From CAVQBJ01 sp963710725 (GTDB taxonomy: Bacteria > Actinomycetota > Thermoleophilia > Solirubrobacterales > Solirubrobacteraceae): a DNA stretch of 64,000 nucleotides. The stretch lies in assembly GCA_963710725.1 (NCBI GenBank), contig CAVQBJ010000008.1, forward strand, positions 186,001-250,000. The letters are read 5' to 3'. Made by a program: the position numbers and the translations under genes. Below are positions 1 through 8,014 of this stretch, piece by piece; within the stretch, counting starts at the first letter, position 1, and each line of letters opens with the position of its first letter. The notes under the pieces were generated by a model. That model made no database searches and was not told the DNA's origin. It saw nothing but the letters and a program-made list of their open reading frames with translations.

Positions 1-672
1 CGGATCCAGCGCGCGCACGATCCGCTCGAGCGTGGTCGCGCTCTCCGAGCCGCCGTCGAGCAGGCGGTCCTCGGCGGAGATCTTCTCGGCGTAGGTGACC
101 CCGTCCTCGGACTGCTCGACGAACGGCGGGCGCTCGTCGAGGGCGCGCACCAGCAGGTCGCCGCCGAGCCGCTGCAGACGCTCGGACAGCGTTCCGAACG
201 TGTCGTCGGGCGTGATCGGCTCGCGCCCGAGCAGGCACACCGGCCCGCTGTCCAGCCCGGCGGTGACGCGCATGATGGCCACGCCCGTCTCCTCGTCCCC
301 GGCCATGATCGCGCGCTCGATCGGCGCCGCGCCGCGCCAGCGGGGCAGCAGCGAGGGATGCACGTTCAGCATCTCGTGGTCGGACAGCAGCGGCTCCTTG
401 ATGAGCGCACCGAACGCGCAGACGCAGACGACCTCCGGTCGTGCGGCGGCGATCCGCTCGCGCGCGGCCGCCGCGTTGACGTCCTCGGGCTGCTCGAGCG
501 CCAGGCCGAGCTCGGCGGCGGCGACCGCGACGGGGGGCGCAGCGAGCTGTCGCCCGCGCCCGCGCGGGCGGTCCGGCCGCGTCACGACGAGCTGCGGCCG
601 GTGCTCGCTCGTCGCGAGCCGGCGCAGCACCTCGGCGGCGAAGTCCGAGGTGCCGAGGTAGACGGTGCGCAT
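1..672 (-). CDS. fmt: Methionyl-tRNA formyltransferase, 3' end missing
   Basis: Transfers a formyl group from 10-formyl-tetrahydrofolate to initiator Met-tRNA in the cytoplasm. The 224 codons visible begin at an ATG (MRTVYLGTSDFAAEVL) and cover the N-terminal formyltransferase domain. They include the family motif HPSLLPRWRGAAPI, followed by the conserved stretch with AIMAGDEETGVAIM and LDSGPV. The C-terminal RNA-binding domain lies outside the window, so this is an edge truncation and not a broken gene. It starts 7 nt after the stop of def, and def-fmt is a common pair because deformylase removes the group that Fmt adds. I saw no separate promoter. Confidence 0.95.
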   Translation of the reverse strand, partial: MRTVYLGTSDFAAEVLRRLATSEHRPQLVVTRPDRPRGRGRQLAAPPVAVAAAELGLALEQPEDVNAAAARERIAAARPEVVCVCAFGALIKEPLLSDHEMLNVHPSLLPRWRGAAPIERAIMAGDEETGVAIMRVTAGLDSGPVCLLGREPITPDDTFGTLSERLQRLGGDLLVRALDERPPFVEQSEDGVTYAEKISAEDRLLDGGSESATTLERIVRALDP

Positions 673-679
673 CGACGGC

Positions 680-1297
680 TCAGGCGTGTGACGAGCTCGC
701 CTCGGCCTCGCGCATGGCACGCATCGCCTCCTTACGCACGCCGCGCGGGACCCGGTCGAGGATCAGCTTGCCGTCGAGATGGTCCATCTCGTGCTGAATC
801 ACGCGCGCCTCCAGCCCGCTCGCCTCGATGGTGATCGGCGCGCCGCCTGGGTCCTGGGCGCTGACCCGCACATACACGGGACGCTCCACGTCGACGTGTA
901 CGCCCGGGAGGCTGAGGCAGCCCTCCTCCATCGACTCGAGCTCGTCACCGGACCAGTCGAGACACGGATTGACGAGCGCGATGGCGGGCGTATCGGCCTG
1001 CACCGAGTAGACGAGCACGCGGTGGAGCACTCCGACCTGCGTCGCGGCGAGCCCGATTCCCAAGGCGTCGTTCATCAGCCGGCCCATGCGTTCGACCTCC
1101 TCCACCAGCGCCGCATCGAAGCGCTCGACGCGAAGGGCCTTCGCGCGCAGCACGGGATCACCGAAGCGCCGCACGTGCGAGAGCGCCGCATCGCGTCGCG
1201 CGCGCGTCTCGGCGTCGATGACGACGGGCTCCGGGCCCTCGGTCTCCGGTTCGACCTCGACGTCGAGCACTTCGGTGTTGTCGATGCTCTGCGCCAT
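680..1297 (-). CDS. def: Peptide deformylase
   Basis: Iron- or zinc-dependent hydrolase that removes the N-formyl group from nascent proteins. All three family motifs are present in the 205-residue product: GIGLAATQVG, EEGCLSLPG (metal-binding Cys) and HEMDHLDG (two metal-binding His and the catalytic Glu). About 35 acidic, probably disordered residues precede the domain, slightly more than in short bacterial deformylases. The ATG at 1297 sits 9 nt after a TAGACT hexamer with no Shine-Dalgarno sequence, suggesting a leaderless transcript that begins inside the gap after priA. fmt follows 7 nt downstream. Confidence 0.96.
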   Translation of the reverse strand: MAQSIDNTEVLDVEVEPETEGPEPVVIDAETRARRDAALSHVRRFGDPVLRAKALRVERFDAALVEEVERMGRLMNDALGIGLAATQVGVLHRVLVYSVQADTPAIALVNPCLDWSGDELESMEEGCLSLPGVHVDVERPVYVRVSAQDPGGAPITIEASGLEARVIQHEMDHLDGKLILDRVPRGVRKEAMRAMREAEASSSHA

Positions 1298-1306
1298 GCC
1301 GGCTCT

Positions 1307-1335
1307 AGTCTAGGAGTCCGGCTATTGCGGGTCGA
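1307..1335 (-). promoter_or_regulatory. Candidate def promoter (TCGACC-17-TAGACT)
   Basis: On the minus strand TCGACC (1330-1335) and TAGACT (1307-1312) are separated by 17 nt and fit a sigma-70-type promoter at 4/6 and 4/6. The -10 ends 9 nt before the def ATG, so transcription would start close to the start codon. The -35 overlaps the last codons of priA. Confidence 0.5.
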
Positions 1336-3493
1336 CGTCGACGCTGAAATGCGCGCCGCCGCAGTCGGGCCGCGCCGCGGCGCGGGCGACGGCATCGCCG
1401 ATCACGGCGACCGCCGGTTGGCGCTCGCTCGCCTTCACGACGACCTGGCTGCGCTCACGGCCGCGCAGGCGAAAGAGCGGGGCCGGCCCGAGCACGTGCG
1501 CACCGGGCGCGCGCACGCCCGCCGCCACGGCGGTGGCGGCACGCCGCGCGAGCTCCGGATCGGGCGCCGAGCAGACGATCCGGATGAGGTGCGAGAAGGG
1601 CGGATAGCGCAGCGCCTCGCGGCGCTGCAACTCGGCGTGGAGGAACCCGTCGCTGTCGTGGTGGGCGGCGTACGCGATCGCGCTCGCCTGCGGCGCCATC
1701 GTCTGCACGAGCACTCGCCCGTCGGTGCCGCGGCCGGCGCGCCCCGCGAGCTGCGCGACGAGCGCGAACGTCCGCTCCTCGGCGCGGAAGTCGGGGAACC
1801 GCAGCGTGGCGTCGGCGTCGAGCACGACAGCGAGCGACACGTCCGGGAAGTCGTGGCCCTTGGCCACCATCTGCGTCCCGATGAGCACGCCCGTGGAAGC
1901 CGCCTCGAAGCGCCGCAGCACCGCCCGCGCCCCGTCGCGTGACGCCGCGACGTCGGCGTCGAGGCGCAGGACCGGGAAGCCGCCGTCGCCGAGGGTCACC
2001 AGCAGCTCGTGCTCGAGGCGCTCGGTGCCCGCCCCGTGTCGCGCGACCGACAGCGAGCCGCAGTCGCCGCACCGTTGGGGCGCCGGCTCACGGTGACCGC
2101 AGTGGTGGCAGGCGAGCAGCCCATCGGCCCGGTGCAGCACGAGCGACACGTCGCACTCCGGACAGCCCCACACGCGCCCGCACGAGCGGCAGGTCAGGAA
2201 GTTCGACCAGCCGCGCCGGTTGAGCAGGATGATCGCCTTGCCACCTCGCCGGCGCACGTCGGCCAGTGCCGCGCTCGTCTCGGGATGCAGGGCGTGGGCC
2301 TGCTCGCGCATGTCGAGGATCTGCACCGGGGGCAGCGCCCGCCCGTCCACGCGACCGGGGAGCCGCAGGCGCCGGAGGCCGTGCACGCTCTCGGGTCGCG
2401 GCGTGGCGCTGCCGCAGAGCAGCACGGCGCCGAGGCGGCGTGCGCGTTCCTCGGCGACGGCGCGCGCGTCGTAGCGGGGATCGCCCTCGTGCTTGTAGGA
2501 CGCGTCGTGCTCCTCGTCGACGACGATCAGCCCGACGTCGGCGATCGGCGCGAACACCGCCGAACGCGGGCCGACGCAGACGCGCGCCTCGCCGCGGCGC
2601 AGCCGACGCCACTCGTCGTGGCGCTCGCCGGCGCTCAGCTTGGAGTGCAGGACGGCCACCGTGTCCCCGAAGCGCTCGGCGAAGCGGGCGACGATCTGCG
2701 GCGTGAGCGCGATCTCGGGCACGAGCACGATCGCGCCGCGGCCGCCGCCGAGCGCGGTCGCGGCGGCGCGAAGGTAGACCTCGGTCTTGCCCGAGCCGGT
2801 GACGCCGTGTAACAGCAACCGCTCGGCCCGCCGGGCGAGCAGGGCCTGCTCGATCGTCTCGAGCACGGCCGCCTGATCGGCGTTCAGCGGCGGCGGCTCC
2901 GGGCGCCGCGTTCCGACCGGAAGGTGGCGCGGGCGCCGCGGCAGCTCGCGCTCGGTCAGGCTCAACAGGCCGCGCGTGGCGAGCCGGCGCAGCGCGCCAT
3001 GGTCGGCGCCGGTCATCGTCGCCGGCAGCGGTCCGTCGAGCAGGCCGGCGAGCACCTCGCGCTGTGCCTCCGAGAGCCGGAGCGCGCCGGCCCGCGCCGC
3101 GGCCGCTCCCGCCGGGGTCAGCTCGGCGACCAGCCGTCGCCGCGGGCCGGTGCCGGGCCCCTGCCCCGAACGGGGCACGCCCGGAGGCAGCACGAGGCCG
3201 AGCGCGCGCGCCGGTGTGGAGCAGTACTCGCGCGCGATCCAACCGGCGAGGGCCACGAGATCCGCCGGCACGCCGAGCTCGAGCGCCCGCCGCGGGGCGA
3301 GCAGGCGCTCGTCGGCGATCTCGCTGACATCGGCGAGTCCGACGACGACCCCGACGACGTCGCGACGGCCGAAGGGCACGACGAGCATCGACCCGATGTC
3401 GACGCCGGACAGCCCCTCGGGAATCCGATAGTCGAATGGGCCGCGCAGAGCACGGGCGGTGGTGAGCGGCTCGACCTGGGCGATGGCGGGCAC
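1322..3493 (-). CDS. priA: Primosomal protein N' (PriA), replication restart
   Basis: Recognises stalled or repaired forks and helps reload the replicative helicase. The 723-residue product has a Walker A motif in HGVTGSGKTEVYL, a DEEH box in VVDEEHDASYK and the helicase motif GSATPRPES. A zinc-binding block follows with CRSCGRVWGCPEC, then CHHC and CGDCG, the eight cysteines typical of PriA. Helicase motifs III-VI follow, including LVAQLAGRAGRG. The start is GTG at 3493, with TAGGGT 8 nt upstream and no ribosome-binding site. Some actinobacterial PriA proteins have lost helicase motifs, but this one keeps them. def follows in the same direction. Confidence 0.96.
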   Translation of the reverse strand: MPAIAQVEPLTTARALRGPFDYRIPEGLSGVDIGSMLVVPFGRRDVVGVVVGLADVSEIADERLLAPRRALELGVPADLVALAGWIAREYCSTPARALGLVLPPGVPRSGQGPGTGPRRRLVAELTPAGAAAARAGALRLSEAQREVLAGLLDGPLPATMTGADHGALRRLATRGLLSLTERELPRRPRHLPVGTRRPEPPPLNADQAAVLETIEQALLARRAERLLLHGVTGSGKTEVYLRAAATALGGGRGAIVLVPEIALTPQIVARFAERFGDTVAVLHSKLSAGERHDEWRRLRRGEARVCVGPRSAVFAPIADVGLIVVDEEHDASYKHEGDPRYDARAVAEERARRLGAVLLCGSATPRPESVHGLRRLRLPGRVDGRALPPVQILDMREQAHALHPETSAALADVRRRGGKAIILLNRRGWSNFLTCRSCGRVWGCPECDVSLVLHRADGLLACHHCGHREPAPQRCGDCGSLSVARHGAGTERLEHELLVTLGDGGFPVLRLDADVAASRDGARAVLRRFEAASTGVLIGTQMVAKGHDFPDVSLAVVLDADATLRFPDFRAEERTFALVAQLAGRAGRGTDGRVLVQTMAPQASAIAYAAHHDSDGFLHAELQRREALRYPPFSHLIRIVCSAPDPELARRAATAVAAGVRAPGAHVLGPAPLFRLRGRERSQVVVKASERQPAVAVIGDAVARAAARPDCGGAHFSVDVDPQ

Positions 3494-3501
3494 GGCCCCG
3501 G

Positions 3502-3507
3502 ACCCTA
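3502..3507 (-). promoter_or_regulatory. Candidate -10 of priA (TAGGGT)
   Basis: TAGGGT ends 8 nt before the GTG of priA. I saw no good -35 at 16-18 nt, and the call rests on the spacing shared with other genes of the window. Confidence 0.35.
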
Positions 3508-3583
3508 GCCGCCCCCACGGTCGCCGCGGCGCCGGCGGCCGGCGAAGATCGCCTTCCGCCGGCCACGCACCGATGTGCGGGCG

Positions 3584-4801
3584 CTACAGCCCGGCCGCCG
3601 CTCGCAGCGCGCTCGCCTTATCCGTTCCTTCCCAGGTGAAGTCGTGGTCGTCGCGCCCGAAGTGACCATAGGCGGCCGTCTTCTGGTAGATCGGGCGGTG
3701 CAGCCGCAGCTCCTCGCGAAACGCCCCCGGACGCAGGTCGAAGTGCTCGTCGACGAGCGCGGCGATCTGCGCGCGACCGATCTTCTCGGTCCCGAACGTC
3801 TCGACCATCACCGACACGGGGTGAGCGACGCCGATCGCGTAGGCCACCTGCACCTCGGCGCGGTCCGCGAGGCCCGCGGCGACGATGTTCTTGGCCACCC
3901 AGCGCGCGGCGTAGGCCGCGGAGCGGTCGACCTTGGAGGGGTCCTTGCCCGAGAACGCGCCGCCGCCGTGACGGGCCATGCCGCCGTAGGTGTCGACGAT
4001 GATCTTGCGTCCGGTCAGGCCGCAGTCGCCCATCGGCCCGCCGATCACGAAGCGCCCGGTCGGGTTGACGAGGAAGTTGCGCAGCAGCTTGTTCTCGTCG
4101 TAGAGCGCCGCCGGCAGCACCGGCCGCAGCACGTGCTCGAACAGGTCGGGCTTGATGAGCGACTGCGAGTCGATGCCGTCGGAGTGCTGCGTGGAGATGA
4201 GGATCTTCTCGATCGCCACCGGGCGGCCGTCCAGGTAGCGCACCGTGACCTGCGTCTTACCGTCCGGGCGCAGATAGGGCAGCACCTCGCCCTTGCGGAC
4301 CTCGGCCAGGCGCTTGGCGAGCTTGTGCGCGAGCGAGATCGGCAGCGGCATCAGCTCGTCGGTCTCGTTCGACGCGTAGCCGAACATCATGCCCTGGTCG
4401 CCGGCGCCGGCGACGTCGAGCTCATCCTCGTCGGAGGGATCGTGGCGGGTCTCGTAGGCGGCGTCGACGCCCTGGGCGATATCGGGCGACTGCTTGTCGA
4501 TCGCGTTGATGACCGCGCAGGTGTTGCAGTCGAAGCCGAACGCTGCGTCGTTGTAGCCGATCTTGTCGATCGTCGTGCGGGCGATCTCCTGGATGTCGAC
4601 GTAGGTGTCGGTGGAGATCTCGCCGGAGACGACGACCAGGCCGGTGTTCACGAGCGTCTCGCAGGCGACGCGACCGTAGGGATCGTCGCGCAGCACGGCG
4701 TCGAGAACGCCGTCGGAGATCTGGTCGGCGATCTTGTCGGGGTGACCCTCGGTCACGGATTCGGAGGTGAACAGGTACTCGGTGTCGGAAAGCTGGCTCA
4801 T
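3584..4801 (-). CDS. metK: S-adenosylmethionine synthase
   Basis: Makes S-adenosylmethionine from methionine and ATP. The 405-residue length is normal. Recognisable motifs are the N-terminal FTSESVTEGHPDKIADQISD, GAGDQGMMFGYA (methionine and ATP site), the glycine-rich loop GGGAFSGKDPSKVDRS and the C-terminal HPVSVMVETFGT. The ATG at 4801 is separated from der by 107 nt that hold a candidate promoter. I found no SAM riboswitch fold in that short leader. A Shine-Dalgarno sequence is weak or absent. Confidence 0.97.
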   Translation of the reverse strand: MSQLSDTEYLFTSESVTEGHPDKIADQISDGVLDAVLRDDPYGRVACETLVNTGLVVVSGEISTDTYVDIQEIARTTIDKIGYNDAAFGFDCNTCAVINAIDKQSPDIAQGVDAAYETRHDPSDEDELDVAGAGDQGMMFGYASNETDELMPLPISLAHKLAKRLAEVRKGEVLPYLRPDGKTQVTVRYLDGRPVAIEKILISTQHSDGIDSQSLIKPDLFEHVLRPVLPAALYDENKLLRNFLVNPTGRFVIGGPMGDCGLTGRKIIVDTYGGMARHGGGAFSGKDPSKVDRSAAYAARWVAKNIVAAGLADRAEVQVAYAIGVAHPVSVMVETFGTEKIGRAQIAALVDEHFDLRPGAFREELRLHRPIYQKTAAYGHFGRDDHDFTWEGTDKASALRAAAGL

Positions 4802-4908
4802 GGGAGGGGGCGGTCGGCTCCGTCTTCGAGGGCGGTCAAAAGTCGTGGAAGTCTATGTGCATTCGGGTATTTGCGGTCCCGCGGTCGGGCGGAAGCCCGC
4901 CTACCCGC
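4802..4908 (-). promoter_or_regulatory. der-metK intergenic region with hairpin and candidate promoter
   Basis: On the minus strand, just after the der stop, CGGGC-TTCC-GCCCG forms a small hairpin without a U-run. Further on, TAGACT at 4850-4855 is a possible -10 for metK, leaving a leader of roughly 40 nt. The -35 is poor (GACCGC). The region is too short for the known SAM riboswitch classes that I can recognise. Confidence 0.3.
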
Positions 4909-6261
4909 TCAGCGCCGCCCGCTCGCGGCCGGGCGCTCGGCCTCGCGCCGGCGCTGGCCACGCTCGACGAAGTCGATCACCAGCGGGACGCCGTCGAAGC
5001 CGAAGCGGGCCCGCAGGCGATTCTCCAGGAAGTAGGCGTAGTCGCGGGTGATGCGGGTGCGCGAGTTGACCTGGATGGCGAAGCGCGGCGGGCGCGTGCC
5101 GATCTGCGTCATGTAGATGAGCTTGAGGCGGTGCTGGGCGCTGCCGCGGCGGGTGCCGACCGGCGGCTGCCGCGCCTGCACGGCCTCGGCCAGGAAGCGG
5201 TTGAGCTCGGGGGTGGGGATCCGGCCGAGCATGCGGTCCCCGAGACCGATCGCCTCGGTGAGGATCCGTGGGGTGTGGCGGCCGGTGAGCGCGCTCGCGG
5301 TGAGCACCTTCGGGCGGAGGCGCAGCTTCTCGGCGACCCGGCCCCGGATGTGATCGAGGTCGGCCTCCTCGCCCCCGATGTCCCACTTGTTGAGGACGAG
5401 CGCGGTCGCGCACGAGGACTTCATCGCGAGCTCGGCGATGCGCAGGTCCTGCGCGGTCACCCCGTCGGTCGCATCACAGACCACGAGCGCGACGTCGGCC
5501 CGCTCGGCCGCCCGTTGCGAGCGCAGCGTCGTGTAGTACTCGACCGAGTCGCTCACCTTGCTCTGGCGGCGCATGCCGGCGGTGTCGACGAGCGTCACGC
5601 GGCGGTCGCCGACGATGAGCGGCATGTCGATCGCGTCGCGCGTCGTGCCCGCCACGTCGGAGACGATCACGCGGTCCTCGCCGAGGAAGCGGTTGACGAG
5701 CGACGACTTGCCGACGTTCGGCCGTCCGATGACGGCGAGGCGCACGACGTCCTCGTCGGGCTCGGCGTCGTCCTCGGGGAGCAGCCGCACGAGCGCGTCG
5801 AGGAGGTCGCCGCTCCCGAGCCCCTGGGTCGCCGACACCGGGATCGGCTCGCCGAGCCCGAGGCGGTGGAACTCGGCGGCGAGCGCCATGTCGCGCACCG
5901 AGTCGACCTTGTTGGCGGCGACGAGCACCGGGACGCCACCACGGCGCAGCAGGTCGGCGAGCTCCTCGTCGCCGGGGCGCAGCCCGGCCTGCGCATCGAC
6001 GACGAACACCGCGACGGCCGCATCGGCGAGGCCGGCGCGCGCCTGGTCGCGGATCGACCCGGCGAGCGGGTCGAGATCCTCGAAGTCGACGCCCCCGGTG
6101 TCGACGAGCGTGAAGCGGCGGCCGTTCCACTCGCAGGCGAGCTCCTTGCGATCGCGGGTCACGCCGGGACGTTCGTGCACGACCGCCTCGCGAGATCCGG
6201 TGAGGCGGTTGATGAGCGATGACTTGCCCACGTTGGGATAGCCGACGACGGCGACCTTCAT
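4909..6261 (-). CDS. der: GTPase Der (EngA), ribosome assembly
   Basis: Double GTPase needed for 50S subunit maturation. Two G domains are visible: GYPNVGKSSLINRL (G1) with DTGG and NKVD near the N-terminus, and GRPNVGKSSLVNRF with DTAGM and NKWD in the middle. A C-terminal KH-like domain ends in a basic tail. The product is 450 residues, normal for the family. The open frame continues far upstream, but the conserved MKVAVVGYPNVGKS sets the start at 6261. CATACT lies 7 nt before this ATG. cmk and der are often neighbours; here a monooxygenase and its regulator lie between them. Confidence 0.97.
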   Translation of the reverse strand: MKVAVVGYPNVGKSSLINRLTGSREAVVHERPGVTRDRKELACEWNGRRFTLVDTGGVDFEDLDPLAGSIRDQARAGLADAAVAVFVVDAQAGLRPGDEELADLLRRGGVPVLVAANKVDSVRDMALAAEFHRLGLGEPIPVSATQGLGSGDLLDALVRLLPEDDAEPDEDVVRLAVIGRPNVGKSSLVNRFLGEDRVIVSDVAGTTRDAIDMPLIVGDRRVTLVDTAGMRRQSKVSDSVEYYTTLRSQRAAERADVALVVCDATDGVTAQDLRIAELAMKSSCATALVLNKWDIGGEEADLDHIRGRVAEKLRLRPKVLTASALTGRHTPRILTEAIGLGDRMLGRIPTPELNRFLAEAVQARQPPVGTRRGSAQHRLKLIYMTQIGTRPPRFAIQVNSRTRITRDYAYFLENRLRARFGFDGVPLVIDFVERGQRRREAERPAASGRR

Positions 6262-6268
6262 GGCAGCC

Positions 6269-6274
6269 AGTATG
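6269..6274 (-). promoter_or_regulatory. Candidate -10 of der (CATACT)
   Basis: CATACT ends 7 nt before the der ATG with no Shine-Dalgarno in between, as expected for a leaderless transcript. No convincing -35 is visible. Confidence 0.35.
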
Positions 6275-6344
6275 GCGGGCCGGCGGGGTGCTCCCCGGCG
6301 GCCCGTGCCGGCGGACGCGGCGGCCGTCGCCGCGCCGCGGGCGC

Positions 6345-7886
6345 TCAGACCCCGGCGAGCTCGGTCGCGCCGGCCGCCTCGGCCACCGGCGGGCGCCGGG
6401 CGAACCGGAGCGCCGGGTTCTCGATCGGGCCGCGGCGAAGGTTCCTGACGTCCTGGCGGTAGCTCATCGCCACCGACCACGGAGGGCGCGCCCCCTGCTT
6501 CGGCCAGTCCTGTACGGAGCGCTGCACGTATCCGGCGCCGAAGTCCAGCAGTGGACGCGTGGCCATCGTCGGGTCGTCGTTGTGCGCCACGCAGCTGGCG
6601 TAGCCGTGCTCGTCCATGTAGGCGATCAGGCGTCCGAGGTACTCGCACACGATGTCGACCTTGAGCGTCCACGACGAGTTCGTGTAGCCGACGGCGAACG
6701 CGAAGTTCGGCACATCGCTGATCATCATCGACTTGTAGACCATCGTCTGCGCCAGGTTCACGTCGGCGCCGTCGACGCTCAGCTGGATGCCGCCGAGGGC
6801 GAGCAGGTTGAGGCCGGTCGCCGTGACGATGATGTCGGCCTCGAGCTCCTGGCCGGACTCGAGCTCGATGCCACGCTCGTTGAACGCCTTGATCCGGTCG
6901 GTGACGATCGAGACGCCGCCGCGGCCGATCTCCTTGAACAGATCCGCGTCCGGCACGACGCACAGGCGCTGATCCCACGGGTTGTAGCGGGGGTTGAAGT
7001 GAGTGTCGACCGGATAGCCCTTGGGCAGGTGCAGGCGGACGAGCGCGGTCAGCACCCGGCGCACGAGCTGCGGGTGGCTCTGGCTGAGCCGGTACACGTT
7101 CCGCTGCAGCCAGATGTTCTTGCGGCGCGTCAACCAGTACGCGGCCCGCGCCGGGAGCACGCGCTTGAGGGCGTTCGCGATCGGGTCGCGCTCGGGCACC
7201 GAGAGCACGTAGGTCGGCGAGCGCTGAAGCATCGTCACGTGGGCCGCCAGATCTGCCATCGCCGGGGCGAGCGTCACGGCGGTCGCGCCGCTGCCGATCA
7301 CCACCACGCGCTTGCCGGTGTAGTCGAGGTCCTGCGGCCAGTGCTGCGGGTGCAGGATCGGTCCGGGGAAGCGCTCCTGCCCCGCGAAGTGCGGTGTGTA
7401 GCCCTCGTCGTAGCGGTAGTAGCCACCCGCGCAGAACAGCCAATCGCAGGTGAACAGGACCGTCTCGCCGGTGTCGCTGCGGGCGGCCTCGACCGTCCAG
7501 CGTGCCTGCTCGCTGCACCAGGCGGCGCGGAGCACCCGGTGGCCGAGACGGATGTGCGTGTCGATGCCGTTCTCGGTCGCGGTCTCGCGGATGTAGCGCA
7601 GGATCGCCGGGCCGTCGGCGATCGCCTTCTCATCCACCCACGGCTTGAACTCGTAGCCGAAGGTGTGCAGATCGGAGTCCGAGCGGATGCCCGGGTAGCG
7701 GAACAGGTCCCACGTCCCGCCGGTCGCCTCGCGGGCCTCGACGATCAGGTAGCTCTTGCTCGGCTGCTCGGTCTGCAGGTGATACGCGCATCCGATGCCC
7801 GAGACGCCCGCGCCGACGATGAGCACGTCGACGTGCTCGACCGCGGTTTCGGTGTCGGTGGGCTGCTCCACGGCTGACAGGCTCAT
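6345..7886 (-). CDS. EthA-like Baeyer-Villiger flavin monooxygenase
   Basis: FAD- and NADPH-dependent monooxygenase, 513 residues. An FAD-binding Rossmann motif GAGVSG lies at residues 25-30, the Baeyer-Villiger fingerprint FPGPILHPQHWP at 173-184 (a full match to FxGxxxHxxxWP), and a second, NADPH-binding GSGATA at 198-203. The segment HWPQDLDYTGKRVVVIGSGA closely resembles mycobacterial EthA, which oxidises ketones and activates ethionamide. The natural substrate here is unknown; ketones or hydrophobic carbonyl compounds are most likely. It is divergent from a PucR-type regulator instead of the TetR regulator seen beside ethA, and shares a control region with it. Confidence 0.88.
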   Translation of the reverse strand: MSLSAVEQPTDTETAVEHVDVLIVGAGVSGIGCAYHLQTEQPSKSYLIVEAREATGGTWDLFRYPGIRSDSDLHTFGYEFKPWVDEKAIADGPAILRYIRETATENGIDTHIRLGHRVLRAAWCSEQARWTVEAARSDTGETVLFTCDWLFCAGGYYRYDEGYTPHFAGQERFPGPILHPQHWPQDLDYTGKRVVVIGSGATAVTLAPAMADLAAHVTMLQRSPTYVLSVPERDPIANALKRVLPARAAYWLTRRKNIWLQRNVYRLSQSHPQLVRRVLTALVRLHLPKGYPVDTHFNPRYNPWDQRLCVVPDADLFKEIGRGGVSIVTDRIKAFNERGIELESGQELEADIIVTATGLNLLALGGIQLSVDGADVNLAQTMVYKSMMISDVPNFAFAVGYTNSSWTLKVDIVCEYLGRLIAYMDEHGYASCVAHNDDPTMATRPLLDFGAGYVQRSVQDWPKQGARPPWSVAMSYRQDVRNLRRGPIENPALRFARRPPVAEAAGATELAGV

Positions 7887-7913
7887 CGGTTGCGCTCGCT
7901 CTCGTCGGGGTCG

Positions 7914-7941
7914 GCCATAGCGTGACTGGCCATGCAGCCAA
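7914..7941 (-). promoter_or_regulatory. Candidate promoter of the monooxygenase gene
   Basis: On the minus strand TTGGCT (7936-7941) and TATGGC (7914-7919) are 16 nt apart. The start codon at 7886 would give a leader of about 20 nt. The inverted repeat at 7956-7983 lies just upstream of this -35, a usual place for an activator. Confidence 0.35.
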
Positions 7942-7955
7942 ACTCCAGGGCATTA

Positions 7956-7983
7956 TGCCTATTATTGGTGCGTCAGATAGGCA
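7956..7983. promoter_or_regulatory. Inverted-repeat operator between monooxygenase and PucR-type regulator
   Basis: TGCCTAT (7956-7962) and ATAGGCA (7977-7983) form a perfect 7-bp inverted repeat. Their centres are 21 bp apart, two helical turns, as for a dimeric regulator. The surroundings are unusually AT-rich for this genome. The right arm coincides with the -35 of the regulator gene, so the regulator probably binds here, represses itself and controls the monooxygenase. Confidence 0.6.
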
Positions 7984-8006
7984 AAGCGCCCAGGCCGGAG
8001 TATCGT
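7978..8006 (+). promoter_or_regulatory. Candidate promoter of the PucR-type regulator (TAGGCA-17-TATCGT)
   Basis: TAGGCA (7978-7983) and TATCGT (8001-8006) are spaced by exactly 17 nt, and the -10 ends 8 nt before the ATG at 8015. The -35 lies inside the right arm of the inverted repeat. Confidence 0.55.
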
Positions 8007-8014
8007 TGCTCCGC

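Noticed and set aside
779..1942. Long plus-strand open frame opposite def and priA
   Set aside because: It is a high-GC antisense shadow. The minus strand encodes clear def and priA motifs over the same bases, and the plus frame has no recognisable domain.
4802..4908. SAM riboswitch upstream of metK
   Set aside because: Checked because metK is often so controlled. The gap is only 107 nt and shows none of the conserved cores that I can recognise.
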